IMG/VR virus record: IMGVR_UViG_3300025438_000007
Span: 1-64,000 of that record
Length of the DNA stretch: 64,000 nucleotides
Source: a virus
Direction: 5' to 3' (one strand)
The notes below the pieces were generated by a model, which worked only from the letters and a program-made list of their open reading frames with translations, was not told the DNA's origin and did not search any database. Shown in pieces: positions 55,936 to 64,000 of the stretch. The position numbers and the translations under genes were made by a program. How positions within the stretch are numbered: position 1 is the first letter of the stretch; each line of letters begins with the position of its first letter.

Positions 55936-58149
55936 CTACCGTTTATTAAAGGTTAAGCTTTTAGTTAAAGGACTTAGTGTGGTGTCTGACTTTAAATCGA
56001 AAACCAAAAGATTCCCTTCGCTGTCATAACCAGTGTTTTTGTAATGTGTATCAGTTAACCCAATCTCATCGCACTTATTTTTAAGTTCATAGAAATCTTT
56101 TTTATCTATTTTTCCCGTGTTTAATTTTTGAGTTATAACGACATAGAAATTGCCTATATCTATTGGGTAGTCTCTTAGGTATAAACCATTTCCCTGAGGG
56201 TTATTAATTTTGTAAACAGCCATTATTTTAGCCACAAATGGAAGAGGATTTTGGTGAAAGTAATTACTGGTTTCCGCTTCTATTTTGCTCATTGTGACTT
56301 TACACATAAAGCCTTGACCTTCGCTTATCCATCCATCGTTTGTACGGCGAGTTTTTTTTAGAGTTATGCCTAAACTTGCCTCAATTGATTCAATTAATTC
56401 TTCTATGCGAATATTTTCACCTCTATAGTTGCTTAGGCTTTTGCTTGAAACATTTTCGTCTATGCTTGACCAAAAAGCTTTTGCATCGTCGCTTCTACCT
56501 TCTTTTGAAATTTGAAACCCATTGTCAGATGAAATTTTTTGGACAACCTTAATTAGCAGGGTATATATCCCTTGTCTTCGGTATTTTTGATTTACTTCAG
56601 CTCCTCCTATTCTTAATGTGTTTGATTTAGAGTCAATATTAAAACCAACTCTCCCAACGGGTGTTAAATTCTCAGTTGAGGCTTTGATAGTTAAAGAACG
56701 ATGTAAACCTGGTGTCTTAAATATTGAGATTGCTATTGGAGTCCCTTTTATAGTTGTCGCAATATATCCTATACCATTATATTTATCAATGATATTGTTT
56801 TCTTCTTTATATCTTTTCTCAGGAGGAATGTATTTATAATTGTATTTAGTCTTCAACAAATCGATATACTTCTGATTTTTTTCAGCCTTTGGATTCAAGT
56901 CGACAACATCAGTGTACATCTGAATGGCTTCGTCAGACCCAGTTTGTTCCGACAAGCTCTCAGCCTCGATTATTTTAATCTGCTCAGATTCAAATACAAC
57001 AATCTCATCACCTGCTATTATCGAATCGTGCCCTTCTTGTTTTATCGCGTTAGTCCAATCATCTGAATTTTGGCCCAAGTCGGTAAGGTAGTCCATTCTT
57101 ACGTCTTCTTCGAAGTCGTAAATCAGTTTGGGCTCAATCCCAATCTCTCGAAGTTCTTCTACTGAGAAATCGTTTACTCCTCTTCCGTATCTGGTGCCCT
57201 GAGTTTCTTCGTACCAGTCAGACACAATGTTTAGGTCTAAGCCTGTTTCTCCTTCGTATGTGTCAGGGTGCTTAGTTTTAAACTCTTCCCACCCACGGCT
57301 ATGGTCTTTGTTTTTAGTGATAGATGCAAGAAGATTAAAAGCGACAATGTCTTTTGTCTTTAATTGCAGAAGCAAGTCTTTAAGGTCAATAGCTACAACT
57401 GTTTTTTTTGGGAGATTTAATTTATATTTTTCTCCAATACGCACAAGGCTGCTTTCGTTGACATAAAAAGGGTTTTTCATATCCAAGCGTACAGAAAGAA
57501 CTTCACCAGTTCCTCCGAAGAATTCTGAAAAGCTTCTGGCTTTTGATTCTGTATCTGTAAAATAAAATCCCTTACCAAAATGGCCATCATTCCCACTGGT
57601 GGAGCCTATTTGTGATTTATCAAAAGAAGCAAACTTTCCCTTAGGGCCTACGCCATGATAATAAATGTTTTGGGTAGTATTTTCTTGAAGATACGACTTA
57701 ATGTTTCCACTTCTAAAGAAGTCTACATCGAATGGATTAAGGCCTCTCTCTGGCTCGTGCCAAGGTGCTTTTGTTTTATGAATTTCGTCTTTGGTATCCA
57801 CACCAACTATTCCTACATACCTTCCAAAAGAGCTAGAGCCTGGGGTTGGGTCAAAATATTCTTTTTTATCGGCATCATAAACCCACCAGTGTTCAATGGG
57901 GAAATCGTTTTCAAAAGCGTATCCCTTTACGGGATACAGATTTTCATTAGGCCTGTTGTGAATGTAATGAAAGACATTAGTTTCACACTTATTTGACTTT
58001 GATTTATCACACTTGATTGACGTAACCTCTCCAGAGCTAAGGCTAATACCATTTTTACTTTTGGATATAGCAACAATGTCTGGATGATTATGATAATCCT
58101 CTAAGACTTCTCTGATAAGTTTTCGTATGGAGTTTATTTCTGAAGCCAT
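55936..58149 (-). CDS. Multidomain effector-like protein: ADP-ribosyltransferase, GNAT, kinase-like
   Basis: 737 residues. Residues 5-20 are the basic peptide (INSIRKLIREVLEDY). About 55-105 FPIEHWWVYDADKKEYFDPT resembles a papain/transglutaminase-like core. About 160-260 is an ADP-ribosyltransferase: YYHGVGPKGKFASFD (H165-G166), HFGKGFYFTDTESKARSF, then NPFYV, of the H-Y type seen in phage polyvalent proteins. About 440-560 is a GNAT acetyltransferase (GGAEVNQKYRRQGIYTLLIK). The C-terminal 150 residues look kinase-like (FVAKIMAVYKINN, NFYVVITQKL, NLLVFDLKSD). It likely modifies several targets after entry (inference). Confidence 0.8.
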   Translation of the reverse strand: MASEINSIRKLIREVLEDYHNHPDIVAISKSKNGISLSSGEVTSIKCDKSKSNKCETNVFHYIHNRPNENLYPVKGYAFENDFPIEHWWVYDADKKEYFDPTPGSSSFGRYVGIVGVDTKDEIHKTKAPWHEPERGLNPFDVDFFRSGNIKSYLQENTTQNIYYHGVGPKGKFASFDKSQIGSTSGNDGHFGKGFYFTDTESKARSFSEFFGGTGEVLSVRLDMKNPFYVNESSLVRIGEKYKLNLPKKTVVAIDLKDLLLQLKTKDIVAFNLLASITKNKDHSRGWEEFKTKHPDTYEGETGLDLNIVSDWYEETQGTRYGRGVNDFSVEELREIGIEPKLIYDFEEDVRMDYLTDLGQNSDDWTNAIKQEGHDSIIAGDEIVVFESEQIKIIEAESLSEQTGSDEAIQMYTDVVDLNPKAEKNQKYIDLLKTKYNYKYIPPEKRYKEENNIIDKYNGIGYIATTIKGTPIAISIFKTPGLHRSLTIKASTENLTPVGRVGFNIDSKSNTLRIGGAEVNQKYRRQGIYTLLIKVVQKISSDNGFQISKEGRSDDAKAFWSSIDENVSSKSLSNYRGENIRIEELIESIEASLGITLKKTRRTNDGWISEGQGFMCKVTMSKIEAETSNYFHQNPLPFVAKIMAVYKINNPQGNGLYLRDYPIDIGNFYVVITQKLNTGKIDKKDFYELKNKCDEIGLTDTHYKNTGYDSEGNLLVFDLKSDTTLSPLTKSLTFNKR

Positions 58150-58721
58150 CTTTGATAGTCTTGCTTTGTTGCTTGAACAAGCGCTTTAATGTATTGGTCT
58201 TGGTTTAATTTTGCCTGAGTAACTCTATGATTACCATCATAGAGCATAAACAAGTCTTGGTCAGAATCGTAATGGACCTCGATGGGTTTCGCATCAAATA
58301 AATCAACGCCCTTCTGGAATTCATATTCGTTTCCTTCGTCATCTGACCAGCTTCCAGGAGTTGGGTCCAAGCCGTCTATTTTATCCACGGGTATCATCAT
58401 TAAAAGCCCGTGCTCCAGATGATAATTTCCACCTAGCTTTACCATCTCAGCCTGAGTAAATACTTGTCGACTGAGAAGTTTGGAGTTGAGATTTGAGGGT
58501 GAACGTTTAGCAGGAGCTTGGTCCAAACCAAAGTGCGCCACCAATGCAGGAATATTAAATGCTAAAAACCGAATAAGGTCATTTTTGGAATCAGGCGAGT
58601 ACAGACGTTTTTCACCTCTATAAAGATTTAGGTTGTCATCCAATGAAAAATCAGATAACTCAATCTCTAGAAGCGCTTTTCGTATAGCACGTCGAACCTC
58701 ATTTACGGTGCCTTGAGCCAT
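58134..58721 (-). CDS. ParB-like protein with cargo-type N-terminus
   Basis: 195 residues. N-terminus MAQGTVNEVRRAIRKALLEI is the basic peptide. The C-terminal half has LYDGNHRVTQAKLNQDQYIK, a D-G-N-H-R ParB-like core, preceded by PIEVHYDSDQDLFM. Its start lies ten bases from the upstream gene and its end overlaps the multidomain gene's start by 16 bp. Confidence 0.75.
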   Translation of the reverse strand: MAQGTVNEVRRAIRKALLEIELSDFSLDDNLNLYRGEKRLYSPDSKNDLIRFLAFNIPALVAHFGLDQAPAKRSPSNLNSKLLSRQVFTQAEMVKLGGNYHLEHGLLMMIPVDKIDGLDPTPGSWSDDEGNEYEFQKGVDLFDAKPIEVHYDSDQDLFMLYDGNHRVTQAKLNQDQYIKALVQATKQDYQRWLQK

Positions 58722-58731
58722 TAAGCCTTAG

Positions 58732-60507
58732 TTAAGAGTTTAAATTGTCTTTTTCACTTATTTTTTTATCGTACTGCTCTTCAGAGATGATGTTAGACAA
58801 TAATTGTCGTCTCAGTTGTTTGTCTGGAAATCTTACGAAGTCAACTTTTTCTTCAACTTGAGCATCTTCAGAGAGGAGGTTTTCCATTCTCTCTTCAAAC
58901 TGCTCCTCTGTAATTATCTTTGACAAGAGCTGCAATCTTAGCGTTTCTTGAATATTCTTCTTTTTGTTCATTATTTTTTTGTTTTGTGTTGCGTTCTTTG
59001 CCTTAGTCCAAACCGAGTGGTTTCTTGAGTTATTGGTTTTCATCATGGTTGCTGACATTGAGCCCATACCATCGTTCATCCCATATCCACCACCACCAAC
59101 TCTTCGCATATGCTCTTTAGTTCGCATGTTACTGTCGTGAGTTCCAGCCAAAGCTCTATCTACCCACATTTTAGCGGCATTACCGCCATGTAAATCCCAC
59201 TCTGGACTTCCAGCTTGATTGTTGTCAAAGAATGCTTTTAGACGCTTCATTTGAGCATGCGTTTGAATTCCTCCGTCCGCAAGGTCTTGGGCTTTTCTTA
59301 CTCCACTACCCTCGTTACCTCCATTAGCAGTTTGGCCGCCACTAGAGATAGCGCGACGAACAGTGCTTTTTACGTTTTCTGGCGGAGAAAAAGACTTATT
59401 ATTATTGAAGCCAAAACGCTCCAGCAAAGCTTCTCTGATGAAATTACGAATTTCACCAATACTTCTATCATGAAGGTCAAACGCCTTTAGTTTACCATTT
59501 TTATCGTAGCCCATATTTTCTGGACGCATATCAGAGGCTTCAATGCCTAATGCGCGAAATGCTCTATTGATATCATCTAGTTGGTCTGCGAATTCTTTCA
59601 CATCGTCTGGGGCGTCTGTTTCGTCCCAGTCCATTGAGTGTGTATACTGAATAGGCAACCCTTGCTCTTCCATGTAGCTGCTGACTTGATAGTAGTAATC
59701 CTCTATTTCAGAGTCAATTTCTAACTCCTCCATTAAAATCCACTTTTCTCCTTCAACAAGCTCGGCAGCATAAATATCTGCAAACACTTTAAATACAGGA
59801 GAGGTGTCTCCGATAAGCCGCTTAGCTATATCAAACTCGCTTACAGCCGTTGTTTTTTTTAAAACTCGGTCTCCATTGACATAATATGCCTCACCAAAAT
59901 CTCCCTTACCCGCCCAACTGATTGAGTCGGGGTCGATGTTGTTTTTTGCATAAAAATCCTGTTGAGTCATACTGTACTCTGTTGTATTTTCGGTTAAAGA
60001 CATAACTTGGTCATAGGTTTCTAATTTTACGAGCTTAGGTTTCGCTGAATGCTTTAATGCTATTTCATTTTCCCAAAACTGCGTGCTTCTCTCCCATAAA
60101 GAAACTGCCGTGTCAATGTCATCACTGCTAATCTTTGCAGTTAGCCGATAGAGAATATCTCCTCTTAATTTTACCTCCCTAGGGCTAATGTGTGTAAGCA
60201 TGTCCCAAAATGCACGCTCTTCATGCTGTTTAGGATTTGAGTACCAGCTGATTCCTAAATTGGTTTCATTTAACTTCTCCCCTGGCTTCATTGCAATAAG
60301 GCGATAAATTAATGGATTTGAGGGGGTGTCACCAAACCCATGAGGCCAAAGGCTTTTTATAGACTGATGAAAATCTTCAACAGCACATTCTTTTGCCTCA
60401 TCCAAAGAATTAGCCTCATCCCAACACCCGCTAGATTCGTAAACCCCAGTCAAACCCCACTCTGCTACTTCAAGTAGTTCATCATATGATAAGTTCTCGA
60501 ATCTCAT
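58732..60507 (-). CDS. ADP-ribosyltransferase-kinase fusion
   Basis: 591 residues. N-terminal ART (about 1-155): LIYRLIAM (R69), GISWYS (87-90) and QFWENEIAL with E146-x-E148, the R-S-ExE layout of arginine-directed ARTs. About 195-350 is a kinase-like domain: WAGKGDFGEAY, VLKKTT, WILMEELE, DMRPENMGYDKNG with D327 and N331, then AFDL (D344). About 350-366 (IGEIRNFIREALLERFG) is a second copy of the basic peptide, now internal. Two tail repeats (RLQLLSKIITEEQFEER, RRQLLSNIISEEQYDKK) end it. Likely an injected effector (inference). Confidence 0.78.
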   Translation of the reverse strand: MRFENLSYDELLEVAEWGLTGVYESSGCWDEANSLDEAKECAVEDFHQSIKSLWPHGFGDTPSNPLIYRLIAMKPGEKLNETNLGISWYSNPKQHEERAFWDMLTHISPREVKLRGDILYRLTAKISSDDIDTAVSLWERSTQFWENEIALKHSAKPKLVKLETYDQVMSLTENTTEYSMTQQDFYAKNNIDPDSISWAGKGDFGEAYYVNGDRVLKKTTAVSEFDIAKRLIGDTSPVFKVFADIYAAELVEGEKWILMEELEIDSEIEDYYYQVSSYMEEQGLPIQYTHSMDWDETDAPDDVKEFADQLDDINRAFRALGIEASDMRPENMGYDKNGKLKAFDLHDRSIGEIRNFIREALLERFGFNNNKSFSPPENVKSTVRRAISSGGQTANGGNEGSGVRKAQDLADGGIQTHAQMKRLKAFFDNNQAGSPEWDLHGGNAAKMWVDRALAGTHDSNMRTKEHMRRVGGGGYGMNDGMGSMSATMMKTNNSRNHSVWTKAKNATQNKKIMNKKKNIQETLRLQLLSKIITEEQFEERMENLLSEDAQVEEKVDFVRFPDKQLRRQLLSNIISEEQYDKKISEKDNLNS

Positions 60508-60511
60508 TTAA

Positions 60512-61210
60512 TTACTCAATGCCTTTTTTCAAAAGCTTGTTTAATGTTTCTTTAATTGCAATTGGAAGCTGTGCAGGGTTTCCAAGCGTTTTTAGATGCC
60601 AGTTTATTTCATCATAAAAACCCATGTTATTAATAGGGGCACCAGATGCTAATGTCCTTTTAATCGCGAGGTCTAATGCTTCTGCTGGTTTAATTGAGGT
60701 AGCAACTGAATTAGAACCTCCGTGCTTCTGCTCGTAATCGTCCACAAGAGAATTCACACTACGTCCACGGTGCATGCCTACAGATGCAGGAGTCGAGTAT
60801 TGTGATTCATCTATTTTAGCTCTATTCTCTGACCCAGGGTCATGAACAGCACATTTCTTCATTTTTTCGTACTCCTCTCTAAGTCTTTGCTCTGCGAGAG
60901 TTTCTGTTCTTTCTTTTTTTTTCATATTGCTTTCGTTAAACCCATAACTCAATCCTTCGCTTGATGGGACTTCCTCAAATACCCACTCTACCCAATCCTT
61001 GCTAGGGCGGTTCCAACTTTCATTGCTTGTAATAAGATTATTTACGTACTCTTCAAATTTCTTTCTATGCTCAGGAGTGAGTAAAATGTATTCTCCCTCT
61101 GGCCATAGTCCTGCGCCTGTTCTGACTCCTTTTGTAAAGTTATTTGTAAACTCTTTAACTAATGCAAACTGTTTGGTTAGTCTGTTATAGACGATGTCTT
61201 TGGTTACCAT
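60512..61210 (-). CDS. Unknown late protein
   Basis: 232 residues (MVTKDIVYNRLTKQFALVKE), mostly helical with ...SWNRPSKDWVEWVFEEVPSS and a basic helix near residue 100 (MKKKERTETLAEQRLREEYE). Overlaps the preceding gene by seven bases. No known domain. Confidence 0.6.
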   Translation of the reverse strand: MVTKDIVYNRLTKQFALVKEFTNNFTKGVRTGAGLWPEGEYILLTPEHRKKFEEYVNNLITSNESWNRPSKDWVEWVFEEVPSSEGLSYGFNESNMKKKERTETLAEQRLREEYEKMKKCAVHDPGSENRAKIDESQYSTPASVGMHRGRSVNSLVDDYEQKHGGSNSVATSIKPAEALDLAIKRTLASGAPINNMGFYDEINWHLKTLGNPAQLPIAIKETLNKLLKKGIE

Positions 61211-61671
61211 GTCACCATCCCTATGCCCATGCTTCCTGAATAGTGTCTAATCGATTTAGGGATTGAGGACTGATACACCTTGTCAAGGTCCCAGGTGGAT
61301 GTTCCTATCATTGAGTTTGTGGTGTTAGGCGGTTGGTCATCATCTCCCATTATGTTCCCATTGTCATCAATAACCTCTTCTAATTCGCCTTCTTGTTCGG
61401 AAGATGTTTTCAAAAAATCTTTAATGAATTTTTTGTAAGGAGGTTTGCTTTCGCCTTCTAGAGAGCTAAACCACTCTTTAAACTTCGCAAACGAAGTAAC
61501 TATAGAGGCTTTGGTTCCAAAGTTGGTTGAAAAATCAATACGGATGTAATCATCATCTTTGTCAAATGCTACATGTTCTACACCTCCAACAGTATCTTCA
61601 GATATGTGGTTGTAGCCATTGTCCCATTCAGACATAGATTCCAGCAAGAATTTTTTGATAGATTTTCCCAT
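61204..61671 (-). CDS. Late protein with basic N-terminus
   Basis: 155 residues beginning MGKSIKKFLLESMSEWDNGY, a variant of the cargo peptide. Middle part DDDYIRIDFSTNFGTKASIV is beta-rich; acidic stretch and Ser-rich C-terminus follow. Late motif upstream. Confidence 0.6.
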   Translation of the reverse strand: MGKSIKKFLLESMSEWDNGYNHISEDTVGGVEHVAFDKDDDYIRIDFSTNFGTKASIVTSFAKFKEWFSSLEGESKPPYKKFIKDFLKTSSEQEGELEEVIDDNGNIMGDDDQPPNTTNSMIGTSTWDLDKVYQSSIPKSIRHYSGSMGIGMVTW

Positions 61672-61687
61672 GTATAAAGCGCTTTAT

Positions 61688-61695
61688 AGTAAATA
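61688..61695 (-). promoter_or_regulatory. Late-type motif variant
   Basis: CTATTTACT on the minus strand, 16 bases before the ATG at 61671. Confidence 0.45.
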
Positions 61696-61727
61696 GGGCG
61701 AATTAGATGAAACCAAACAGCTGTACT

Positions 61728-61865
61728 GGCGTAACAAATCTCGCACTTGTAATCCGCATGCTTGTATGACTTTCTTCTTATCTTGTCCCACTTAGCTTTC
61801 GACACTTCGCTCCTAACGTTGGTAAACCAAGCAGTGGATGGAACGAGTTCAATCGTCAGTTTCAT
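61728..61865 (-). pseudogene. 5' remnant of an HNH-type nuclease gene
   Basis: From ATG 61865 the frame reads MKLTIELVPSTAWFTNVRSE, then VSKAKWDKIRRKSYKHADYK and CEIC, the N-terminus of a widespread HNH-like protein. After CEIC the homology stops and the frame runs into the late promoter and next gene, ending only at 61578. The HNH core is missing. ATG overlaps the preceding gene's stop by 17 bp. Confidence 0.7.
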
Positions 61866-62088
61866 CTTTGAGGTCTCCAAACTGTTTTCTGAGGATGATG
61901 AGTTGCTGCTTGAGGGTGAATCCTTCTTCAACACCTTTGTCAAGGCTTTTCTCAAGCTCATCATATGTTATACCACTTTTAGTGAATATTGTTCTTCGAA
62001 ATTGCTCCCAATCTTTTTTATCCATCGAACCCTCTCGGAAGAGGTCGGATAAGAGTGCTTCTATTTGGGCTTCGTATTTTCGAGTCAT
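61849..62088 (-). CDS. Unknown small helical protein
   Basis: 79 residues (MTRKYEAQIEALLSDLFREG), all-helical and acidic. No known motif. Coupled to the HNH remnant downstream. Confidence 0.6.
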   Translation of the reverse strand: MTRKYEAQIEALLSDLFREGSMDKKDWEQFRRTIFTKSGITYDELEKSLDKGVEEGFTLKQQLIILRKQFGDLKDETDD

Positions 62089-62109
62089 TCTAATCAGAGA
62101 CTTAAATGT

Positions 62110-62472
62110 TCATGTGTTTATCCATTTTTTAATCAACTCAGGCTTTATTGAGTATCCAGTGTAATTCCCATCACTTTTCTCCATTCGCTTCAAAGGCGGC
62201 AGGTAATCTCCCTCTGGAGTTCTAACCACCACTCTACTTGCTCCATCAAAAAACTGATGGAGCAAAACTCCTCCATCAGGAAAAATGGTTACGGATTTTA
62301 ACTCGCGGTAAATCTCACCATCGTCTTCATGATTGCGATAGACTTTTTTCAGAGTGTTGTCTGTGAAATGGTAAGCGTACTTTATTTCCCCACACTTGTA
62401 TTCAATGTATTCATAGAGATTTCCTTGTCTATCATACTTGAACACACAGTCTTTTTCAGATATTCCCTGCAT
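62110..62472 (-). CDS. Unknown protein
   Basis: 120 residues (MQGISEKDCVFKYDRQGNLY), beta-rich, with repeated Y-D-x-x-G-x-[LI]-Y-x-[YT]-like units (KYDRQGNLYEYIEY) reminiscent of short beta-hairpin repeats. A TTGCTCCATCA/TGATGGAGCAA hairpin of 11 pairs lies at about 62239-62266. Confidence 0.55.
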   Translation of the reverse strand: MQGISEKDCVFKYDRQGNLYEYIEYKCGEIKYAYHFTDNTLKKVYRNHEDDGEIYRELKSVTIFPDGGVLLHQFFDGASRVVVRTPEGDYLPPLKRMEKSDGNYTGYSIKPELIKKWINT

Positions 62473-62508
62473 GCTTCTCTGATTTAAACCAAAAAAAACT
62501 TGAATTAA

Positions 62509-64000
62509 TCATAGCTCAATATTTGATAAGTCGAGAGTGTCATCTCCTCGATACTTAATGTCTGTGATTCGTCTGATTGCTATTCCTTTCATCTCTAACC
62601 AGTCTCGCACTTCTTTAATGACTCTGTCGGATGCGTGAGTATTGTTTTTCCCTTTTAAGGCGTCAAATACAATTCCATCATAGTAATCTATTGTCAAGCC
62701 CAAAGTGAACCTTAGTTGCTCCCCTTGTTTAATTGGTTTTCCAGATACAAGCAACTTGCAAACCAGCATTTCGTCATCCAGGGTTTTTTGTGCATATCGC
62801 CCAGCTGAATGGTCCATTTCCTGTCCTTCTTGAACAAAATCATGAAACGTGTCGAGGATTTTGATTCTAACTTTTCCTTCATACTCTGGCGGTAGCTCCT
62901 CTAAGATTCTATACTTATCGACAATCTCTGTGAGTGCGCCGTTGTTTCCTTCCTCTGATTTAGAGAAATAGTTTTGTTGAGTCATAATTCCGTCGTGGAA
63001 TTTAACGAGCGCATCATATTTTTTTATTTTATTGAAGAATTTGCTTCTTACAAAATTCTTCTTATGTTCTTCGTCTACAATTCGGTATAGATACTCGATA
63101 GCCATAATGGCATCGTCGTAAAACGCAAAATCAAAGTCCTCTACTACTCTGTAGTCCAAGCTTTCTTGGATGACTCCTTTTTCGTCAACGAACGCATGCT
63201 TCTTAGATTCTTCCTGTACAAACGAAATGACGATATTAAATATTTGAGTCATCTCTTTTTCATCACATTCTCTTCTGTGATAAATTCTGTCAATAATCGC
63301 CACTAAGAATTCTTTCGGATGCTTTTGCATCAACGAGATTAGTTTCTTCTTGTCTATGAACTTGAAAAATCTAATAAGCTTTTCGTATTCTTTAAATGAG
63401 TCTATTCGTTTAAAGATAAACTTAGAGATTGCACCATCCTCAATCGCCTCTTTTACGTTCATATCACCTTTTTTCTGTCCACGCTGTGCACGGGCAAGTT
63501 GAAGAGCTTTTTCATAAGCCCTCTGATTTCGAACTTTTATAGTCATCTCCTTCTCGTCACCGTGGGAAACAATTAGTTCTGAGCTATCGTCGGACTGGTC
63601 CTCAAGCTTCATTTCTACGTCTGTCTTGTAGATAAAGTCTCTAACGTTTCTATCTTCCCCAGATATGTCGTCATTGACTTGGTCGATATAGTTTTTTATG
63701 AGGAAGTTAAATATTGCCAATGGTGATGTGACTTCTGCTGCTTGAATCTCTTCCAACGATGGAAGATGGCATTTCACCATTACATCATACAGGAACTCGG
63801 CTCCTTTAGTGATGGCCACAGTGGACAGGTTACTATAGAGTCTAACTGCCATGAATATCGACAAGACTTTCTGAAGCTCTCCGAACCCTGTGTCTTTACT
63901 TCCTCTGATTTTAGAGATAATCTCTTGCATGACGTGAATTGAATCAGCATCAGGAACAAAGTTCGCTAGAGAGTTTATGAAGTGGTGAAGATTATGAAGA
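62509..64000 (-). CDS. PcfJ-like domain protein (5' end beyond the window)
   Basis: 497 residues visible and no stop before the right edge; the ATG at 63930 is one possible start, but the frame continues upstream (NLHHFINSLANFVPDADSIH), so the true start is probably outside. The C-terminal 110 residues, EMDHSAGRYAQKTLDDEMLV, LRFTLGLTIDYYDGIVFDAL then KGKNNTHASDRVIKEVRDWL, match a PcfJ-like domain. The rest is helical. Second PcfJ-like protein here, with no close similarity to 49902-50699 outside the domain. Confidence 0.7.
   Translation of the reverse strand, partial: LHNLHHFINSLANFVPDADSIHVMQEIISKIRGSKDTGFGELQKVLSIFMAVRLYSNLSTVAITKGAEFLYDVMVKCHLPSLEEIQAAEVTSPLAIFNFLIKNYIDQVNDDISGEDRNVRDFIYKTDVEMKLEDQSDDSSELIVSHGDEKEMTIKVRNQRAYEKALQLARAQRGQKKGDMNVKEAIEDGAISKFIFKRIDSFKEYEKLIRFFKFIDKKKLISLMQKHPKEFLVAIIDRIYHRRECDEKEMTQIFNIVISFVQEESKKHAFVDEKGVIQESLDYRVVEDFDFAFYDDAIMAIEYLYRIVDEEHKKNFVRSKFFNKIKKYDALVKFHDGIMTQQNYFSKSEEGNNGALTEIVDKYRILEELPPEYEGKVRIKILDTFHDFVQEGQEMDHSAGRYAQKTLDDEMLVCKLLVSGKPIKQGEQLRFTLGLTIDYYDGIVFDALKGKNNTHASDRVIKEVRDWLEMKGIAIRRITDIKYRGDDTLDLSNIEL

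Noticed and set aside
1-64000. tRNA genes
   Set aside because: The few T-loop-like GTTCGANTC sequences (for example near 8566) fall in genes without a cloverleaf.

Overview
The window looks like part of the genome of a large tailed double-stranded DNA phage, probably a myovirus, infecting a member of the Bacteroidota. The phage assignment rests on tail-fibre genes, a two-strand late gene set, nucleotide-metabolism genes of phage type (thymidylate synthase, DHFR, a dNMP kinase, MazG-like proteins) and very dense packing with 1-4 bp start/stop overlaps. The host assignment is weaker. It rests on a few TAnnTTTG-type promoters, the general lack of strong Shine-Dalgarno sequences, and cassette-like repeats of a kind I associate with Flavobacteriia. 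No tRNA, rRNA, CRISPR array, terminase large subunit, capsid protein or polymerase is recognisable here.

Layout. (1) 1-126 is the 3' end of a plus-strand gene, closed by a terminator. (2) 0.25-6.3 kb, minus: tight operons of very small unknown proteins, many starting M-R-L-K or a close variant. (3) 6.3-12.4 kb, minus: membrane proteins including a paralogous two-helix family, with a macrodomain/PARG-like hydrolase embedded. (4) 12.6-13.8 kb, plus: adenylate kinase-like protein and DHFR. (5) 13.9-15.3 kb, minus: three genes, two of them membrane/coiled-coil proteins of spanin-like layout. (6) 15.5-19.1 kb, minus: RNA-repair-like group (RlaP-type nucleotidyltransferase, HD-polynucleotide kinase) and a MazG-like protein. 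(7) 19.2-24.1 kb, minus: an NAD module with nicotinate phosphoribosyltransferase, hotdog thioesterase, NaMN adenylyltransferase and NAD synthetase, followed by zinc-finger, SLOG and DUF4031 proteins. Together the three enzymes are a complete Preiss-Handler route. (8) 24.2-26.9 kb, minus: two unknown proteins and a ParB-like protein. (9) 27.0-33.6 kb, plus, late: CCA-adding-type enzyme with an N-terminal extension, small proteins with a shared basic N-terminal peptide, two PD-(D/E)XK-like nucleases, and a nucleotidyltransferase-metallopeptidase. (10) 33.6-37.3 kb, minus: dNMP kinase-HAD fusion, thymidylate synthase, MazG-like protein. (11) 37.4-41.2 kb: an AT-rich stretch of small genes separated by integron attC-like hairpins. 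(12) 41.2-54 kb, mostly minus: late and structural genes, including fibres, an LRR fibre tip and a PcfJ-like protein. (13) 54-64 kb, minus: multidomain effector-like proteins carrying ADP-ribosyltransferase, kinase-like, acetyltransferase, ParB-like and PcfJ-like domains.

Regulation is unusually readable. Twelve sites share G[AT]AAC[CT]WWW-N12-CGTA[CT]A[CT]T with an invariant 12-bp spacer and sit just upstream of metabolic and small-gene operons; this looks like a phage-specific middle promoter. A second motif, CTATTTATN or a near variant, lies 3-36 bp upstream of structural and cargo genes and looks like the late promoter. A few TAnnTTTG promoters resemble those read by the Bacteroidota primary sigma factor.

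How the parts may work together (inference): the Preiss-Handler genes could rebuild NAD+ after host NADase defences or supply phage ADP-ribosyltransferases. The PARG-like macrodomain could remove ADP-ribose. The PNK/RlaP/CCA genes could repair tRNAs cut by host nucleases. The proteins with the shared N-terminal peptide are candidates for head-packaged, injected cargo.
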